From Tepidisphaeraceae bacterium (GTDB taxonomy: Bacteria > Planctomycetota > Phycisphaerae > Tepidisphaerales > Tepidisphaeraceae): a stretch of DNA of 64,000 nucleotides. The notes under the pieces are model-generated. The model was not told the DNA's origin. It saw only the letters and a list, made by a program, of their open reading frames with translations, and did not search any database. Position numbers and translations under genes: made by a program. Position 1 is the first letter of the stretch, and each line of letters opens with the position of its first letter. Shown here piece by piece: positions 9,068-17,857 of this stretch. The stretch spans positions 1 to 64,000 of the forward strand of contig DASYHQ010000013.1 of NCBI GenBank assembly GCA_035998445.1, in the 5' to 3' direction.

Positions 9068-9268
9068 ATGTCGTACCTCGACCCGACCGACCCGCGGAAC
9101 ATGACCGTGGAGGACCGTCTCGCCGAGATCGCCGCGATCCTCGCCCGCCGCGTGCTGCGCCTGCACCGCCGCCATGCGTTAGGCCGCGATAGCCACTCCG
9201 ATCCCGGCCCGTCTTTCCGCTCGGGTTCCGACTTGATGTGTCGGCCCACCCATGGACACCACCCCTGA
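9068..9268 (+). CDS. small unrecognised ORF, probably truncated
   Basis: ATG 9068 opens MSYLDPTDPRNMTVEDRLAE followed by IAAILARRVLRLHRRHAL, an acidic start and an amphipathic basic helix. This composition is seen in small planctomycete proteins of unknown function. After RRHAL (about 9180) the composition becomes low-quality, where the frame meets an IS4-like transposase remnant on the other strand. The natural end is therefore probably lost. Confidence 0.4.
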   Translation: MSYLDPTDPRNMTVEDRLAEIAAILARRVLRLHRRHALGRDSHSDPGPSFRSGSDLMCRPTHGHHP

Positions 9269-9538
9269 GCGTTTGAGCCGCTCGCAGAACTGGGAGTAGT
9301 TCGGAAGGCGATTGGAGCTGAACAGACTGTTGTAGTGCAGGGGGTCGAAGATCCGGGACAGCGGCCGGTCGTGCCAGACGCACCAGAAATAAAGCTTGAC
9401 GACGACTGCGTCGCTCAAGCGAGTGCGGCGCGCTGCCGCGGGACAGCCCGAGAGGCCGACGCTGTGGCACGTCTGACCTGCGTCCCGATCAGTCGGACCA
9501 TACTTGCTCCCTTGTGGTTGTCGCTTCAACGAACGCAA
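9179..9538 (-). pseudogene. IS4-like transposase, N-terminal remnant
   Basis: Minus-strand translation gives RTRLSDAVVVKLYFWCVWHD, RPLSRIFDPLHYNSLFSS and RLPNYSQFCERLKRS. These match the N-terminal domain of a planctomycete IS4/DDE transposase group (pattern: sDavi..y.Wav.hdRP.....d..). All DDE catalytic segments are missing, because the sequence becomes unrelated by about 9250. It is a relic that cannot transpose. Confidence 0.65.
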
Positions 9539-10062
9539 GTATGGATGGGTCAGCCAGTTGGCGCAATCGCAGATGGCCGTCGCGCGATATTCTTCGTGGA
9601 ACGCGTCCTCGACAGAGCCATTGAAGCATCTGGAAGCACACGGATTTCAACATATGAGCGGCTGTGATGACCGCAGGCATTATCCTCCACATTCAACTGG
9701 CGGGGCGGCTCAGGCAGACTCATCCACGTTCCCGACTGAGGAGCGGCGTTTACCTTAGAGAAAGATCGAAGAGGGTTAGGCACGGGGGATTCAGAAATTC
9801 TTGTTTGAAGATGCGTTAGACTTATTCGCGGCGAACCCCTTTGACCGAGTTAGCGGGGTTCGCTCGTTTCCGGGCTGGTCTTACGCTGTTTTGGAGTTGG
9901 ACGGGAGCGAGAGCGCCGTGGTTCTGACCACTCCGGGCCGTCTCGGCCTTCCGCACCTGAGAACTCTCGGTCTCTCCGCTTTATTCCCGGTCGCCAGTTG
10001 ACGACCGTGTCGGGATCGGCATGCCGAATGTAATACTCTTTCAGAAGCGATGGCTGGGTAAA
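9539..10062. other. no supported gene; holds one hairpin
   Basis: Short frames on both strands (for example 66 codons at 9801-10001) have no domain or ribosome site, and the last one overlaps a perfect inverted repeat at 9831-9863. I treat the stretch as decayed DNA. Confidence 0.4.
9831..9863. terminator. perfect 9-bp stem-loop
   Basis: GCGAACCCC (9831-9839) pairs with GGGGTTCGC (9855-9863) around a 15-nt loop and is followed by TCGTTT. It could be an orphaned terminator; no gene end lies directly before it. Confidence 0.35.
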
Positions 10063-10140
10063 CTACTCGGGGGCCCTCGCGGTGCCGCACTCGGTGCAGC
10101 GGGCGGGGGTGACGCGGAGGTTGTAGCCGTCATGTCCACG
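10063..10140 (-). pseudogene. zinc-ribbon C-terminal fragment
   Basis: The minus strand reads GHDGYNLRVTPARCTECGTA and then stops. This resembles the C-terminal CGYDLRATPDRCPECG zinc-ribbon end found in many small planctomycete proteins, with only one Cys pair left. The upstream part is missing. Confidence 0.35.
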
Positions 10141-10441
10141 GCGGGAGCCGGTCGGCTTGGTCGGCGAACGGTGCCAACTGGCGATCGATGATCGATCGCA
10201 TGCCGTCTTCGGTAATGTACCCCTCGTCGAGCGACTCGCCCTCGCACTCGACGACAACGCCCCAATAGCTCAGGTCGTGCCGTTTGAACTCGTCACGGTA
10301 AAGCTGCCATCCGATGCCGCGGACCCGGCCGATCGTGAGGTTGCCTTGTCGCCACTCGCGTAACACCAAGCCGTTGAGCAGGCGGAGTGACTGAGCCACA
10401 TCAGGCTCGCCCGGCACCTCGCGCAGCGCAGCGCGGACCAT
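10130..10441 (-). CDS. unrecognised small soluble protein, second of a coupled pair
   Basis: I start this at ATG 10441, which overlaps the stop of the preceding gene as TGATG, a translational-coupling arrangement. The 103-residue product is MVRAALREVPGEPDVAQSLR, LLNGLVLREWRQGNLTIGRV and YRDEFKRHDLSYWGVVVECE, ending ADRLPPWT. It has normal amino-acid composition and a helix-rich then mixed pattern. I do not recognise the family. Its tight coupling to a second small gene, and the lack of other features, leave function open. The pair could also be one gene split by a frameshift. Confidence 0.5.
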   Translation of the reverse strand: MVRAALREVPGEPDVAQSLRLLNGLVLREWRQGNLTIGRVRGIGWQLYRDEFKRHDLSYWGVVVECEGESLDEGYITEDGMRSIIDRQLAPFADQADRLPPWT

Positions 10442-10602
10442 CAGTGGATCGGTGGATCGGCCAAGGACAGGTCCATCATCCATGGGGGTAGTATCTCTAG
10501 GCCGGCGATCAATAGGTCCGCCCATGCGACGACCTTTGCCGGATCGAGCAGGTCGAATAGGACCGCGTTGCTCGCAAAGTCGGCGAGCACTCGAACCATC
10601 AT
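10441..10602 (-). CDS. unrecognised small protein, first of a coupled pair
   Basis: The frame reads MMVRVLADFASNAVLFDLLD, PAKVVAWADLLIAGLEILPP, WMMDLSLADPPIH and stops at 10441 with a one-base overlap to the next start. An alternative ATG is at 10617; beyond that the frame is low-quality. About 53 residues, helical, acidic-hydrophobic. It may be a truncated N-terminal half of the downstream protein. Confidence 0.4.
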   Translation of the reverse strand: MMVRVLADFASNAVLFDLLDPAKVVAWADLLIAGLEILPPWMMDLSLADPPIH

Positions 10603-10720
10603 CGGCTCCGTGCGCATAGCGCCACGCCGCCAGCCCCGCGCCGACCACACACGCCCGCCATCGTACCGTCTCGGCGGGAGGGGCTAGGGGTGACGGTCCG
10701 GCGCAGCGGCGGGTCGGCCG

Positions 10721-11402
10721 TCATCTGCCGGGCAGTCGCTGGAGCGCGGACAGTTCTGACCGCGTCATCATCACTGTCTCCACATTGCCATTCGCCACCA
10801 CGACCGCGCCGAAGTGCTCGCCGTGGCTCGAGACGGAGTGATCCGTCAAGCCGAATCCCACCAGTTGCTTGATGTCGGCGGGCAGCGCGTGGAACACGGA
10901 GGTGCGGTTGATCAACTTCGGGCTTTGCGTCGAGCCGGCCGCGATCATCACCTTCTGCGCGTAGAAGCTCCGCTGTTCCCCCGTCACCGCGGTGGTCGTC
11001 TTCACCTCGTACCAGTCGTGGGGCACACTGTCCACGACTTCGACGAAGCTGTTCAGCTTGACTAACAGCTCGCTGCCGTTGAGGTCGAGTTCGGTGCTGG
11101 TCAGCTTGGTCTGGTTGATGAGAAGCTCGGCCGTGTTGAAGACGCCCGCGGGTTCGACGAAGAGCTTGCTCGCCGGCGTGCCGCCCGCCAGCAAAGTAAC
11201 GCTGGTGCAGCGCTCGGGGCCTCTGGTCGATGTAGAGATCGTTAGCAATCGGGCTATTGCGGAAGTGGGTGACCAACTCGTGAGCCTTGCTGCCCAGCAT
11301 CAACGACTCGTTCATCCGCTTGCCGGCGAGATCCAGGTACGTGCCTTTCAAGTCCGCCCGGGTCGCGTCGGGGACGAAGTTCAGTTCCCAGTCGGCTAGA
11401 CC
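10721..11402 (-). pseudogene. GMC-oxidoreductase-like fragment with frameshift
   Basis: Two minus-strand frames join into one protein. The first covers about 11400-11225 (DWELNFVPDATRADLKGTYL, LGSKAHELVTHFRNSPIAND). The second covers 11225-10721 (VTLLAGGTPASKLFVEPAGV, FYAQKVMIAAGSTQSPKLIN, LVGFGLTDHSVSSHGEHF). The segment VMIAAGSTQSPKL ... VGFGLTDH is the flavoprotein GMC signature that follows the FAD-binding strand. Neither the N-terminal GxGxxG dinucleotide motif nor the C-terminal catalytic His/Asn region is present, and the 5' end abuts an opposite-facing gene at about 11400. It is a remnant. Confidence 0.55.
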
Positions 11403-12434
11403 TCGGCCGCCATCCGCGCGCACAAGCTGTTCGCCCGCGACCTGTCGGACACCGGTTACGCCCGCGGTTTCGATCTGTTGGGGAAGGAGGCAAACCCGAA
11501 GTTCGTGCCGGCGGGGGCGATCGGCGAGTTCGCCTCGCACGCGCCTGTGGCCATCGGCGATGCGCCACCGGAGTCGTTGCGGCTGCCGATCAAGCGGGCA
11601 CCCGAGCCGGACCTGTCCGATTCGACGGCCTGGGCCAACGCGGTGCAGTTCGGCGCCACGCCGCACAACACGGTGTCGAAGGTCGATCCGACCACCGACG
11701 ACACCGACGGCATCCAGTGGGCGATCGACAGTGGGGCGGCGGTCGTCTACCTGCCCAACGGCACGTATCGTGTATCGCGCACGATCGTCGTGCGCGGCAA
11801 CGTGAGGGCGATCATCGGCATGCAGAGCGCAATCGCCCCCGCCGAGGGCGCAACGGTCGACCCACTCGTCCGCTTCGCTGCCGACGAACCAACCTCCGCC
11901 TGCACGCTCGAACAGCTGTGGATCGAGGGCACGATCGAGCACGACTCGCCCGGCACGTTGGCGTCGAAGCGGCTCGACATGACGCGCGGCTACCGCAACA
12001 CGCCTCGCGGTACCGGCGACGCCTTCTTCGAGGACACGATCGGTCGCCCGATCCGAATCCTGCACCCGCAGAACGCTTGGATGCGCCAGGTAAACTGCGA
12101 GTTCGGCAAAGATCCATTGATCGAGAATCATGGCGGCACATTGTGGGTGCTGGGGTACACAACCGAGGGCGAGTCACCGGTCATCCGCGCGGTTGGGGGG
12201 CAGACGGAAGTTCTCGGCTCACTCATCTACCCGCTGCATCAGGGCACGCCGGGCGTGCCGATGTTCAGCTTTGAGGATGCCGACTTCTCGTTGAACTACG
12301 CACCGAACGGGGGTCGGGTGCGATTTCTCGTCGACCTGATCGTGACGGAAGGCGCACGTCGGCACGAGATTCTGCCGGGCGATGTCCCGCATCGCGGCCC
12401 GGCACTTGTTAGCGGCCGCGGCCGAGATCAATGA
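11400..12434 (+). pseudogene. pectate-lyase-superfamily (beta-helix) protein, 5'-truncated
   Basis: The frame is open from 11400 without a good start. It begins in mid-protein with TSAAIRAHKLFARDLSDTGY and FDLLGKEANPKFVPAGAIGE. Downstream it shows the PF12708-type beginning of a right-handed beta-helix (TDDTDGIQWAIDSGAAVVYL, PNGTYRVSRTIVVRG). Later rungs are NAWMRQVNCEFGKDPLIENH, GGTLWVLGYTTEGESPVIRA and GGQTEVLGSLIYPL. The sequence closely echoes the last third of the adjacent gene at 12450-14816 (HGASLWILGLKTEGYGTIVE, GGRTEVLGGLVYPAW), so the two are paralogues in tandem. The signal peptide and 5' end are lost at the 11.4-kb junction. Confidence 0.65.
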
Positions 12435-12449
12435 ACTTAGGATCGACCG

Positions 12450-14816
12450 ATGATAAAACGTTCTGGATGTCACTCGTTCACGATCGGGTGCTTGGTGCTC
12501 ACTGGCCTCTTCGCTGGCCGCACGTCCGCTGAGATCGCGTTGCCCGAAGCGTTCGCGCCGTCGGCGGCGCGGGTTGCCTTTCCAGTGGGGGCTGGAGTGA
12601 TCGACGTGAAGGCGCAGTTCGGGACCAAAGGGGACGGCGTTTCCGACGACACGGCAGCCATTCAGGCGGCGATCAACTTTGCCCGTCATCGGATGTTCGT
12701 CCTCTACTTCCCGCACGGCACCTACCTCGTGCGCGACAAGCTGACGTTCGGCAGCGACGAGCAGAACACCAAAGCCATCCCGCTTCAAGGTGAGAGCCGC
12801 GATCGATCATCCGCCTGGCGGACCGATCGCCCGGTTACGGCGAGCGTGGCGCGCGAAAGCCTTTGTTAACCATGTTACGAGGGTCAGACGACGAGCAACG
12901 CCTTCCACAATCACCTGTTCAACCTCACCCTCGATGTTGGCGCCGGCAACCCCGGCGCCGTCGGCCTGCAGTGGACGAACAACAATCAGGAGGACGCGGT
13001 AGACGTGTTGATCCGATCGTCCGATCCTCAGGGCGCTGGCGCGGTCGGGCTCGACCTGACGCGCAAGTGGCCGGGGCCGGCGTCAATGAAGCGGATCGAG
13101 GTGCGCGGGTTCGACCACGGCATCGACGCCGACCACAGCACCTACTCGATCACCATGGAGCACGTCGCGCTCAACGACCAGCGCGTCGCGGGCCTGCGCA
13201 ACACCAACAACGTACTGTCGATCCGCGGGCTGGTCAGCCGCAACGTGGTGCCGGTGATCCGCACCGAGGGGGACGGCGGGTTCATCACGCTGATCGACTC
13301 GCAGTTCACGGGCGGCGCAGCCGGCGCGGTGGCGATCGACAATAGTGGCAAGCTGTTCCTGCGCAACGTGCGGCACGGGGGGTACGACGCGCTAGTGCGC
13401 GACCGTGTGGGCCTCACCGGCGACGTGGGGGGCGACCGGATCGACGAGTACCACTCGCACGGTGGCCAGACCCTGTTTGCCACCGAATTGCGCTCGCTTG
13501 ACCTGCCGATCGAGGATACGCCAGAGGTGCCGTGGGACCCGGTGGATCAATGGGAACCCGTCAAGCTCACGCCCGGTGGCGACACAACCGCCGACATCCA
13601 ATCCGCCTTCGACCGTGCCGCCACCGCCGGCCGAACGACCGTCTACTTCCCCGGCGCGCAGAAGGAGAAGCCCTACCAGATTGCCCGCACGATCCGCGTC
13701 CACGGCAGCGTGCGGCGCGTCCTGGGGCTGCAGCAGAACCTGCTCGTCACCGAACCGCTCTGGTGAGCCGTGACGAGCCCGCCTTCCGCTTCGAAGACCT
13801 CACGAACGACGCGATCGTCTTCGAACGCTTCTGGTTTTTGCCGTGGAGCAACGACACGCGCGGGGCCAAATATCGCTGGTTTGAAAATCGCAACGGCCAA
13901 GTCGCTGGTCGTCAAGCATCTTCGGACCAACTCCGGCGAGCTGTACCGCACCGCGCCGCACGGGAGCGGAAAGCTCTTCGTTGAGGACGTGGTCGCGCGC
14001 AAGATCGCGCTGACCAGCCAGCAACAGCCGGTGTTCATGCGGCAGATCAACCCGGAGAGCCGGCAGTGGATATTGCGCAACCACGGCGCGTCGCTGTGGA
14101 TCCTGGGGCTCAAGACCGAGGGGTACGGAACGATCGTCGAGACCACCAACGGGGGTCGGACGGAAGTGCTCGGCGGGCTGGTGTACCCGGCCTGGGCGCC
14201 ACCGCCCGAGCACAACCAACCCGGCCCGCACGAGCCCGCCTTCATCAACGACGAATCCGACTTCTGCGCATTCTTCGCGACCGAAGCCTGGAAACGCCAC
14301 TGGAACTACATGGAGCCGGTCCGAGAACGGCGCCGGGAGCATACGCGCGTCTTGACGCTCGAAGCGAGCGACGCCGGTGGTCGCGGCAACGGCCACACGT
14401 TGCCATTCTACCTGGGGCGGCGCGGCGCTGACGCCAGCGCGCCCAGCATCGCGGCGACCGCCAACCACAACGCAGATCGCGGTGATGGCTCCGCTAGGTC
14501 TGCCATTATCACCGTTGCGCGTCGTGGTGGTAGCGTCACCCAACCACTCGAAGTCGCGTACCGCCTGCGCGGCTCGGCGACGCCCGCCGCACATTACGCG
14601 AGACTTCCCACGCGGGTTACGATCCCTGCAGGTGCCGAGTCCGCAGACATCAGGATCGAGTTAACGCGAGGTGGTGTTCCCACGGGTGATCGCCAGCTCT
14701 TCTTAATGCTCGAACCGACGGCTGATTATGCTCTCGCTAGCACGGTGCTTTCGATCACGGTCGAGAAAGTCACCCAGCCTGACGATGCCGGGCACGTTGA
14801 CGAAGCAACCAATTAA
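12450..14816 (+). pseudogene. secreted pectate-lyase-superfamily protein with Calx-beta-like tail, multiply frameshifted
   Basis: ATG 12450 starts a signal peptide (TIGCLVLTGLFAGRTSAE). The PF12708-type domain follows (VIDVKAQFGTKGDGVSDDTA, AIQAAINFARHRMFVLYFPH). The protein can then be followed across three frames. It leaves its frame near 12795 (SIIRLADRSPGYG in the next frame) and returns near 12885 (QTTSNAFHNHLFNLTLDVGA). It runs to 13760, shifts (SRDEPAFRFEDLTNDAIVFE), and shifts again near 13890 (KSLVVKHLRTNSGELY) to the end. The C-terminus is a Calx-beta-like domain (SAIITVARRGGSVTQPLEVA, YRLRGSATPAAHYARLPTRV). Four or more frameshifts in an otherwise well-preserved sequence mean recent decay or sequencing error. 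Repaired length would be about 780 residues. Confidence 0.75.
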
Positions 14817-15864
14817 TGGATTGGACGCTTCGGCGCGCCGTCGCGTGGCACAACAACTCCATCATTTTTTCTGCGGCTTGCCAGACGTTTCACGTCGACG
14901 ATGTGGGAACATCGGGGGACCATGGTCAGGATCACGTTCTAATGGCATCGTGACGGGGGCGCCCACTGTGTGGCCGAGTGCCAACACCAACGTCAGCGGG
15001 CCCGCTTTGGCCAACGATCGGTATACCTGCCCAAGTGTTCGGCGGGGATAACGCGGCGCCACCGGCGAGTTCGCCAACGGCGCTCCACGTCGATCATCTC
15101 CTCATCCACCGTCTCGTCGGCCCCAATCGCCTAGAGCGACCGGTCCACTACGCGCTTGTACGCCGCGGTCCTCATCATGACGTACCGCCGTCCTGCGGGT
15201 CGAGGTAGCCCAGCTTGCAGGCCATCGTGAAGCCAACCTCGACCGCGGCGGAGTGCAACCGCACCTGATCGCCCACGTGCGTGCCGACCGGGTACTCTCT
15301 CAGTAGCCGCTCCTTCACGTGATCCTTCTCCGCGGGCACCAGGACCGTCAGGGCCGCAAGTTGGTCCGCTGGCGTCACCGCACGCGGTCGTGGGGCTGCG
15401 GGGCTGCGGGGCTGCGGGGGGCCGTGGCATGCGCCTTGCACGTCTCGGTGTCCGAGACCCAGTTCCACTTCTCCACGATTGCGCTCACGGGCCACGTGGC
15501 GGGATTGCGGGCCTCTGTGATTGCCCGACCGACCATGTCGTGGACCCAGCGTGCCGACCGCGGGTGTTGCCGCAACGTCCAGCGGGCGAGCCGCGGGGGA
15601 CCTGAGCGAAAAGCAGGGAGTAACCGTACTCGTGGGTGTTCGCGTCGGCGGCGTGAAGATCGCGGCGAAGTTATCGATTTCACTGGGCGGCGTCTCGGCA
15701 ACCGACGCCACGCGTGCTACCGTCGCCGAGGAACGCGCAGGTTCTGCTTTGACAGGGGACGTAGGTCTTACATCTTATCCTGTGCTCCGAGTTCTGCGCG
15801 CGCCGACGACAGGGGAACGCCGCTCCCTAGCCCGGTCCGACCAGGCCGTAGATCGTCGCCGAGA
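14817..15864. other. decayed stretch with unassigned minus-strand remnants
   Basis: No intact gene was found. Two minus-strand pieces have protein-like composition but no family I know: 15175-15375 (LAALTVLVPAEKDHVKERLL, AAVEVGFTMACKLGYLDPQD, stop) and about 15430-15590 (RWVHDMVGRAITEARNPATW, PVSAIVEKWNWVSDTETCKA). They sit in different frames on either side of a GC-rich octamer repeat and may be one broken gene. Confidence 0.35.
15392..15421. repeat. GGGGCTGC tandem repeat
   Basis: Three exact tandem copies of GGGGCTGC (15392-15415) are followed by six G. The repeat lies inside a decayed gene, and changes in copy number would shift frame. Confidence 0.8.
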
Positions 15865-15981
15865 TCAGGTCGCCCGCGCCGACGGGCCCGGGCAGTCCCT
15901 CGCCGCTCGGTCCGCGCCGCGCGCATGGGCGAACGTGCAAAGCAGCCCCAACGCCACCACCAACGGACGTACCTCCCACAT
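15865..15981 (-). CDS. short secreted peptide or 5' remnant
   Basis: The minus strand has a good ribosome site (GGAGGCGAC) directly before ATG 15981. The peptide MWEVRPLVVALGLLCTFAHA is a convincing signal peptide, followed by RGADRAARDCPGPSARAT and a stop. A one-base change would continue into GAGDLISATIYGLVGPG, which ends near 15830. The 38-codon frame may therefore be a frameshifted version of a slightly longer exported peptide. Function unknown. Confidence 0.4.
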   Translation of the reverse strand: MWEVRPLVVALGLLCTFAHARGADRAARDCPGPSARAT

Positions 15982-16155
15982 GTCGCCTCCAGCTCATGAA
16001 CTTCGGGAGCATTGATCGAGCGGCACGTAACTACCGTTATCTGGTTCGAGAACTAGATTGCAGAAAACGCTCCCCGCCTCGATCCCGTCAGCAAGAGCCT
16101 ACCTGCCCGCCCGTGCGCCGGCCAATAGTTCCACCTTTCCAACCCCGTCGAACAG

Positions 16156-16462
16156 GTGCTGGTCCGCGAACTGGCCGCCGGCGACGTGGTGGTGATAGAC
16201 AGATCTTCAAGTCACGAGCGCGACCACATTCGCGAATTGATCGAGTCGACCGGCGCTCGGCTGCTGCTCCTGCCGCCGTACAACCCGGATCTGAGCCCGA
16301 TCGTACTGATCTTTCCCGAAGCCAAGCAACGGCTGCGTTCGCTGGTCTGCCGCAGGCGGGAGCCACTATGGGAATTCGTCCAATCGTGCTCGACCGGATC
16401 ACCGCAGCTGACGCAATCGACTACTGCTTAACACGTTGCGGATATGTGATACGAATAGGTTA
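16156..16462 (+). pseudogene. IS630-family transposase, C-terminal remnant
   Basis: The frame gives LVRELAAGDVVVIDRSSSHE, then the IS630 DDE signature ARLLLLPPYNPDLSPIVLIF (canonical LPPYSPDLNPIE, here with the catalytic Glu changed to Val). Near 16383 it frameshifts to LDRITAADAIDYCLTRCGYV before the final stop at 16462. The N-terminal DNA-binding part and the first Asp are missing. It is inactive. Confidence 0.8.
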
Positions 16463-16511
16463 AGAACCCGCTAAACCGTTCTGTGCAGAATCGATGGAAG
16501 GTGCAGCAGTA

Positions 16512-16569
16512 CCACTCTCAACATGAGTGGAAAGATTAATGGAACGACATGGTGACAATCGGCCACCAT
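16512..16569. promoter_or_regulatory. two inverted repeats upstream of the LacI gene
   Basis: CCACTC (16512-16517) pairs with GAGTGG (16525-16530), and ATGGTG (16549-16554) pairs with CACCAT (16564-16569). They lie 94-151 nt before the LacI start in an AT-rich stretch (16463-16662) that contrasts with its GC-rich surroundings. They could be operators for this regulator, or the first may be a weak terminator for upstream transcription. Confidence 0.35.
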
Positions 16570-16662
16570 ATCGCTGTATCCCTTCATAATTGATGGTAAA
16601 GATGAAATAAATTATGGAATTTTTCACTTTGACATTTCTGGATCACACAGCAAAATAGCGGT

Positions 16663-17808
16663 ATGTCCTCGCCATTGACCGTTGCCGAGCTAGGTCGCCG
16701 AATAGGTTGTTCGCCTGCGACGGTCTCCCGTGCTTTGAGCGGAAGTGGGCCTGTGAGTCCGAAGATCCGTGAGGCCGTACTCCGCGCTTGCCGGGAGGCG
16801 GATGCAATGCCGTCGGCGGCGTCGAAGCGGGGGCGACTAACGCGGGTGCGTGAGCGAGCGGTCGACACGGGCCTCATCGAGGTCATATATCACCGACCGT
16901 CGGTGTACGAACATGTCGAGTTGGCGGGCGATTCACTAGCGATCGGCGGTTTTACGCATGCTGATGGCATTTCCGCGTTAGGGGACGCATCGCATCGGTT
17001 GTCGGATTCGTTCTGGCGGGGCATGGCGGACGCCGCCATCACCGAGGCTAGCCGTTGGCGGCGGCGGTCCGTCCTGCAACTGTGCGACGACCTCGGCAGC
17101 GAGGACCTGCTCGCCGAGCTGTCTCACCCGGACTGCAGTGGGGTGCTGGTCGTCGGTGAGCCAAGCGAATCAGTTGGGGAGTTGGTCGCACGGTGCCCGC
17201 ACCCCCTGGTGCTGATGGACATCGACCACGTCGGCTGGCCCACCGTGGTCACGACCGACAACGCGTACGGAATCGCGCAGGCGTTCGATCACGTGTATCA
17301 GCTTGGCCATCGGCGGATTGGGTTCGTGGGGCGGTCCGACGACAACTTCGCTCACCGCGAGCGGTACGTTGCCCTCAAGATGAAGATGGCAGAGGCCGAT
17401 TTGCCGGTGCGAAGCGATTGGGTGTACGGGGGGCTGAGCCACGTCGTCCATGCTGTCGAAGGGATGCGGAAAATGCTGTCGAGCCCCGATCGCCCGACCG
17501 CGGTCATCTGTGGAAACGATTGGCTCGCGATCGGCGCGTTGCGCGCAGCGCAGTCGCTGGGATTGCGCGTGCCGCAGGATCTGAGCATCGTCGGTTTCGA
17601 TGGCACCGACGCGGCCCTGCTCGCCACGCCGGCGCTCACCACGGTGCACGCGCCCGTTCGCGAGATCGGCCGACAGGCGATTCGCCAATTGATGATTCAA
17701 ATACTGGCGGGCGTGTCGGAGCGCTCGTCAGGGGTGCGAATTCGGCTGCAGCCAGAGTTGATCGTCCGAGGGTCGACAGCGCCGGTGGCAACGGCGAACG
17801 GGAACTGA
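16663..17808 (+). CDS. LacI-family transcriptional regulator
   Basis: This 381-residue regulator has an N-terminal HTH (LTVAELGRRIGCSPATVSRA, LSGSGPVSPKIREAVLRACR) and a periplasmic-binding-protein-like effector domain (about 70-381). The effector domain shows VVTTDNAYGIAQAFDHVYQL, GHRRIGFVGRSDDN, TAVICGNDWLAIGALRAAQS and LSIVGFDGTDAALLATPALT. The linker between HTH and core is unusually long. No strong ribosome site precedes the ATG. It is the first gene of a co-directional run (PEP-CTERM protein, clan-A glycosidase, GH78-like enzyme, aldolase, kinase) and most likely represses that run in response to a sugar. The inverted repeats at 16512-16569 are candidate sites. Confidence 0.92.
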   Translation: MSSPLTVAELGRRIGCSPATVSRALSGSGPVSPKIREAVLRACREADAMPSAASKRGRLTRVRERAVDTGLIEVIYHRPSVYEHVELAGDSLAIGGFTHADGISALGDASHRLSDSFWRGMADAAITEASRWRRRSVLQLCDDLGSEDLLAELSHPDCSGVLVVGEPSESVGELVARCPHPLVLMDIDHVGWPTVVTTDNAYGIAQAFDHVYQLGHRRIGFVGRSDDNFAHRERYVALKMKMAEADLPVRSDWVYGGLSHVVHAVEGMRKMLSSPDRPTAVICGNDWLAIGALRAAQSLGLRVPQDLSIVGFDGTDAALLATPALTTVHAPVREIGRQAIRQLMIQILAGVSERSSGVRIRLQPELIVRGSTAPVATANGN

Positions 17809-17857
17809 TGTTGCGCGGGTCATATCACCGCGATCATATCTAAACGGAGGAGAGACG

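Noticed and set aside
9831-9863. possible tRNA or attachment site because of GGGGTTCGC
   Set aside because: The sequence folds as one hairpin with no cloverleaf arms or anticodon loop; better read as a terminator-like stem.
9801-10001. 66-codon ORF
   Set aside because: It overlaps the perfect hairpin at 9831-9863, has no ribosome site and no recognisable family.
10599-12131. 510-codon minus-strand frame
   Set aside because: Only a short middle part (about 11225-11400) is real, belonging to the GMC-like fragment; the rest is antisense to the beta-helix gene or out of frame with the GMC fragment.
15386-15421. possible CRISPR-like or larger repeat array
   Set aside because: Only three 8-bp copies with no spacers; it is a simple GC-rich microsatellite.
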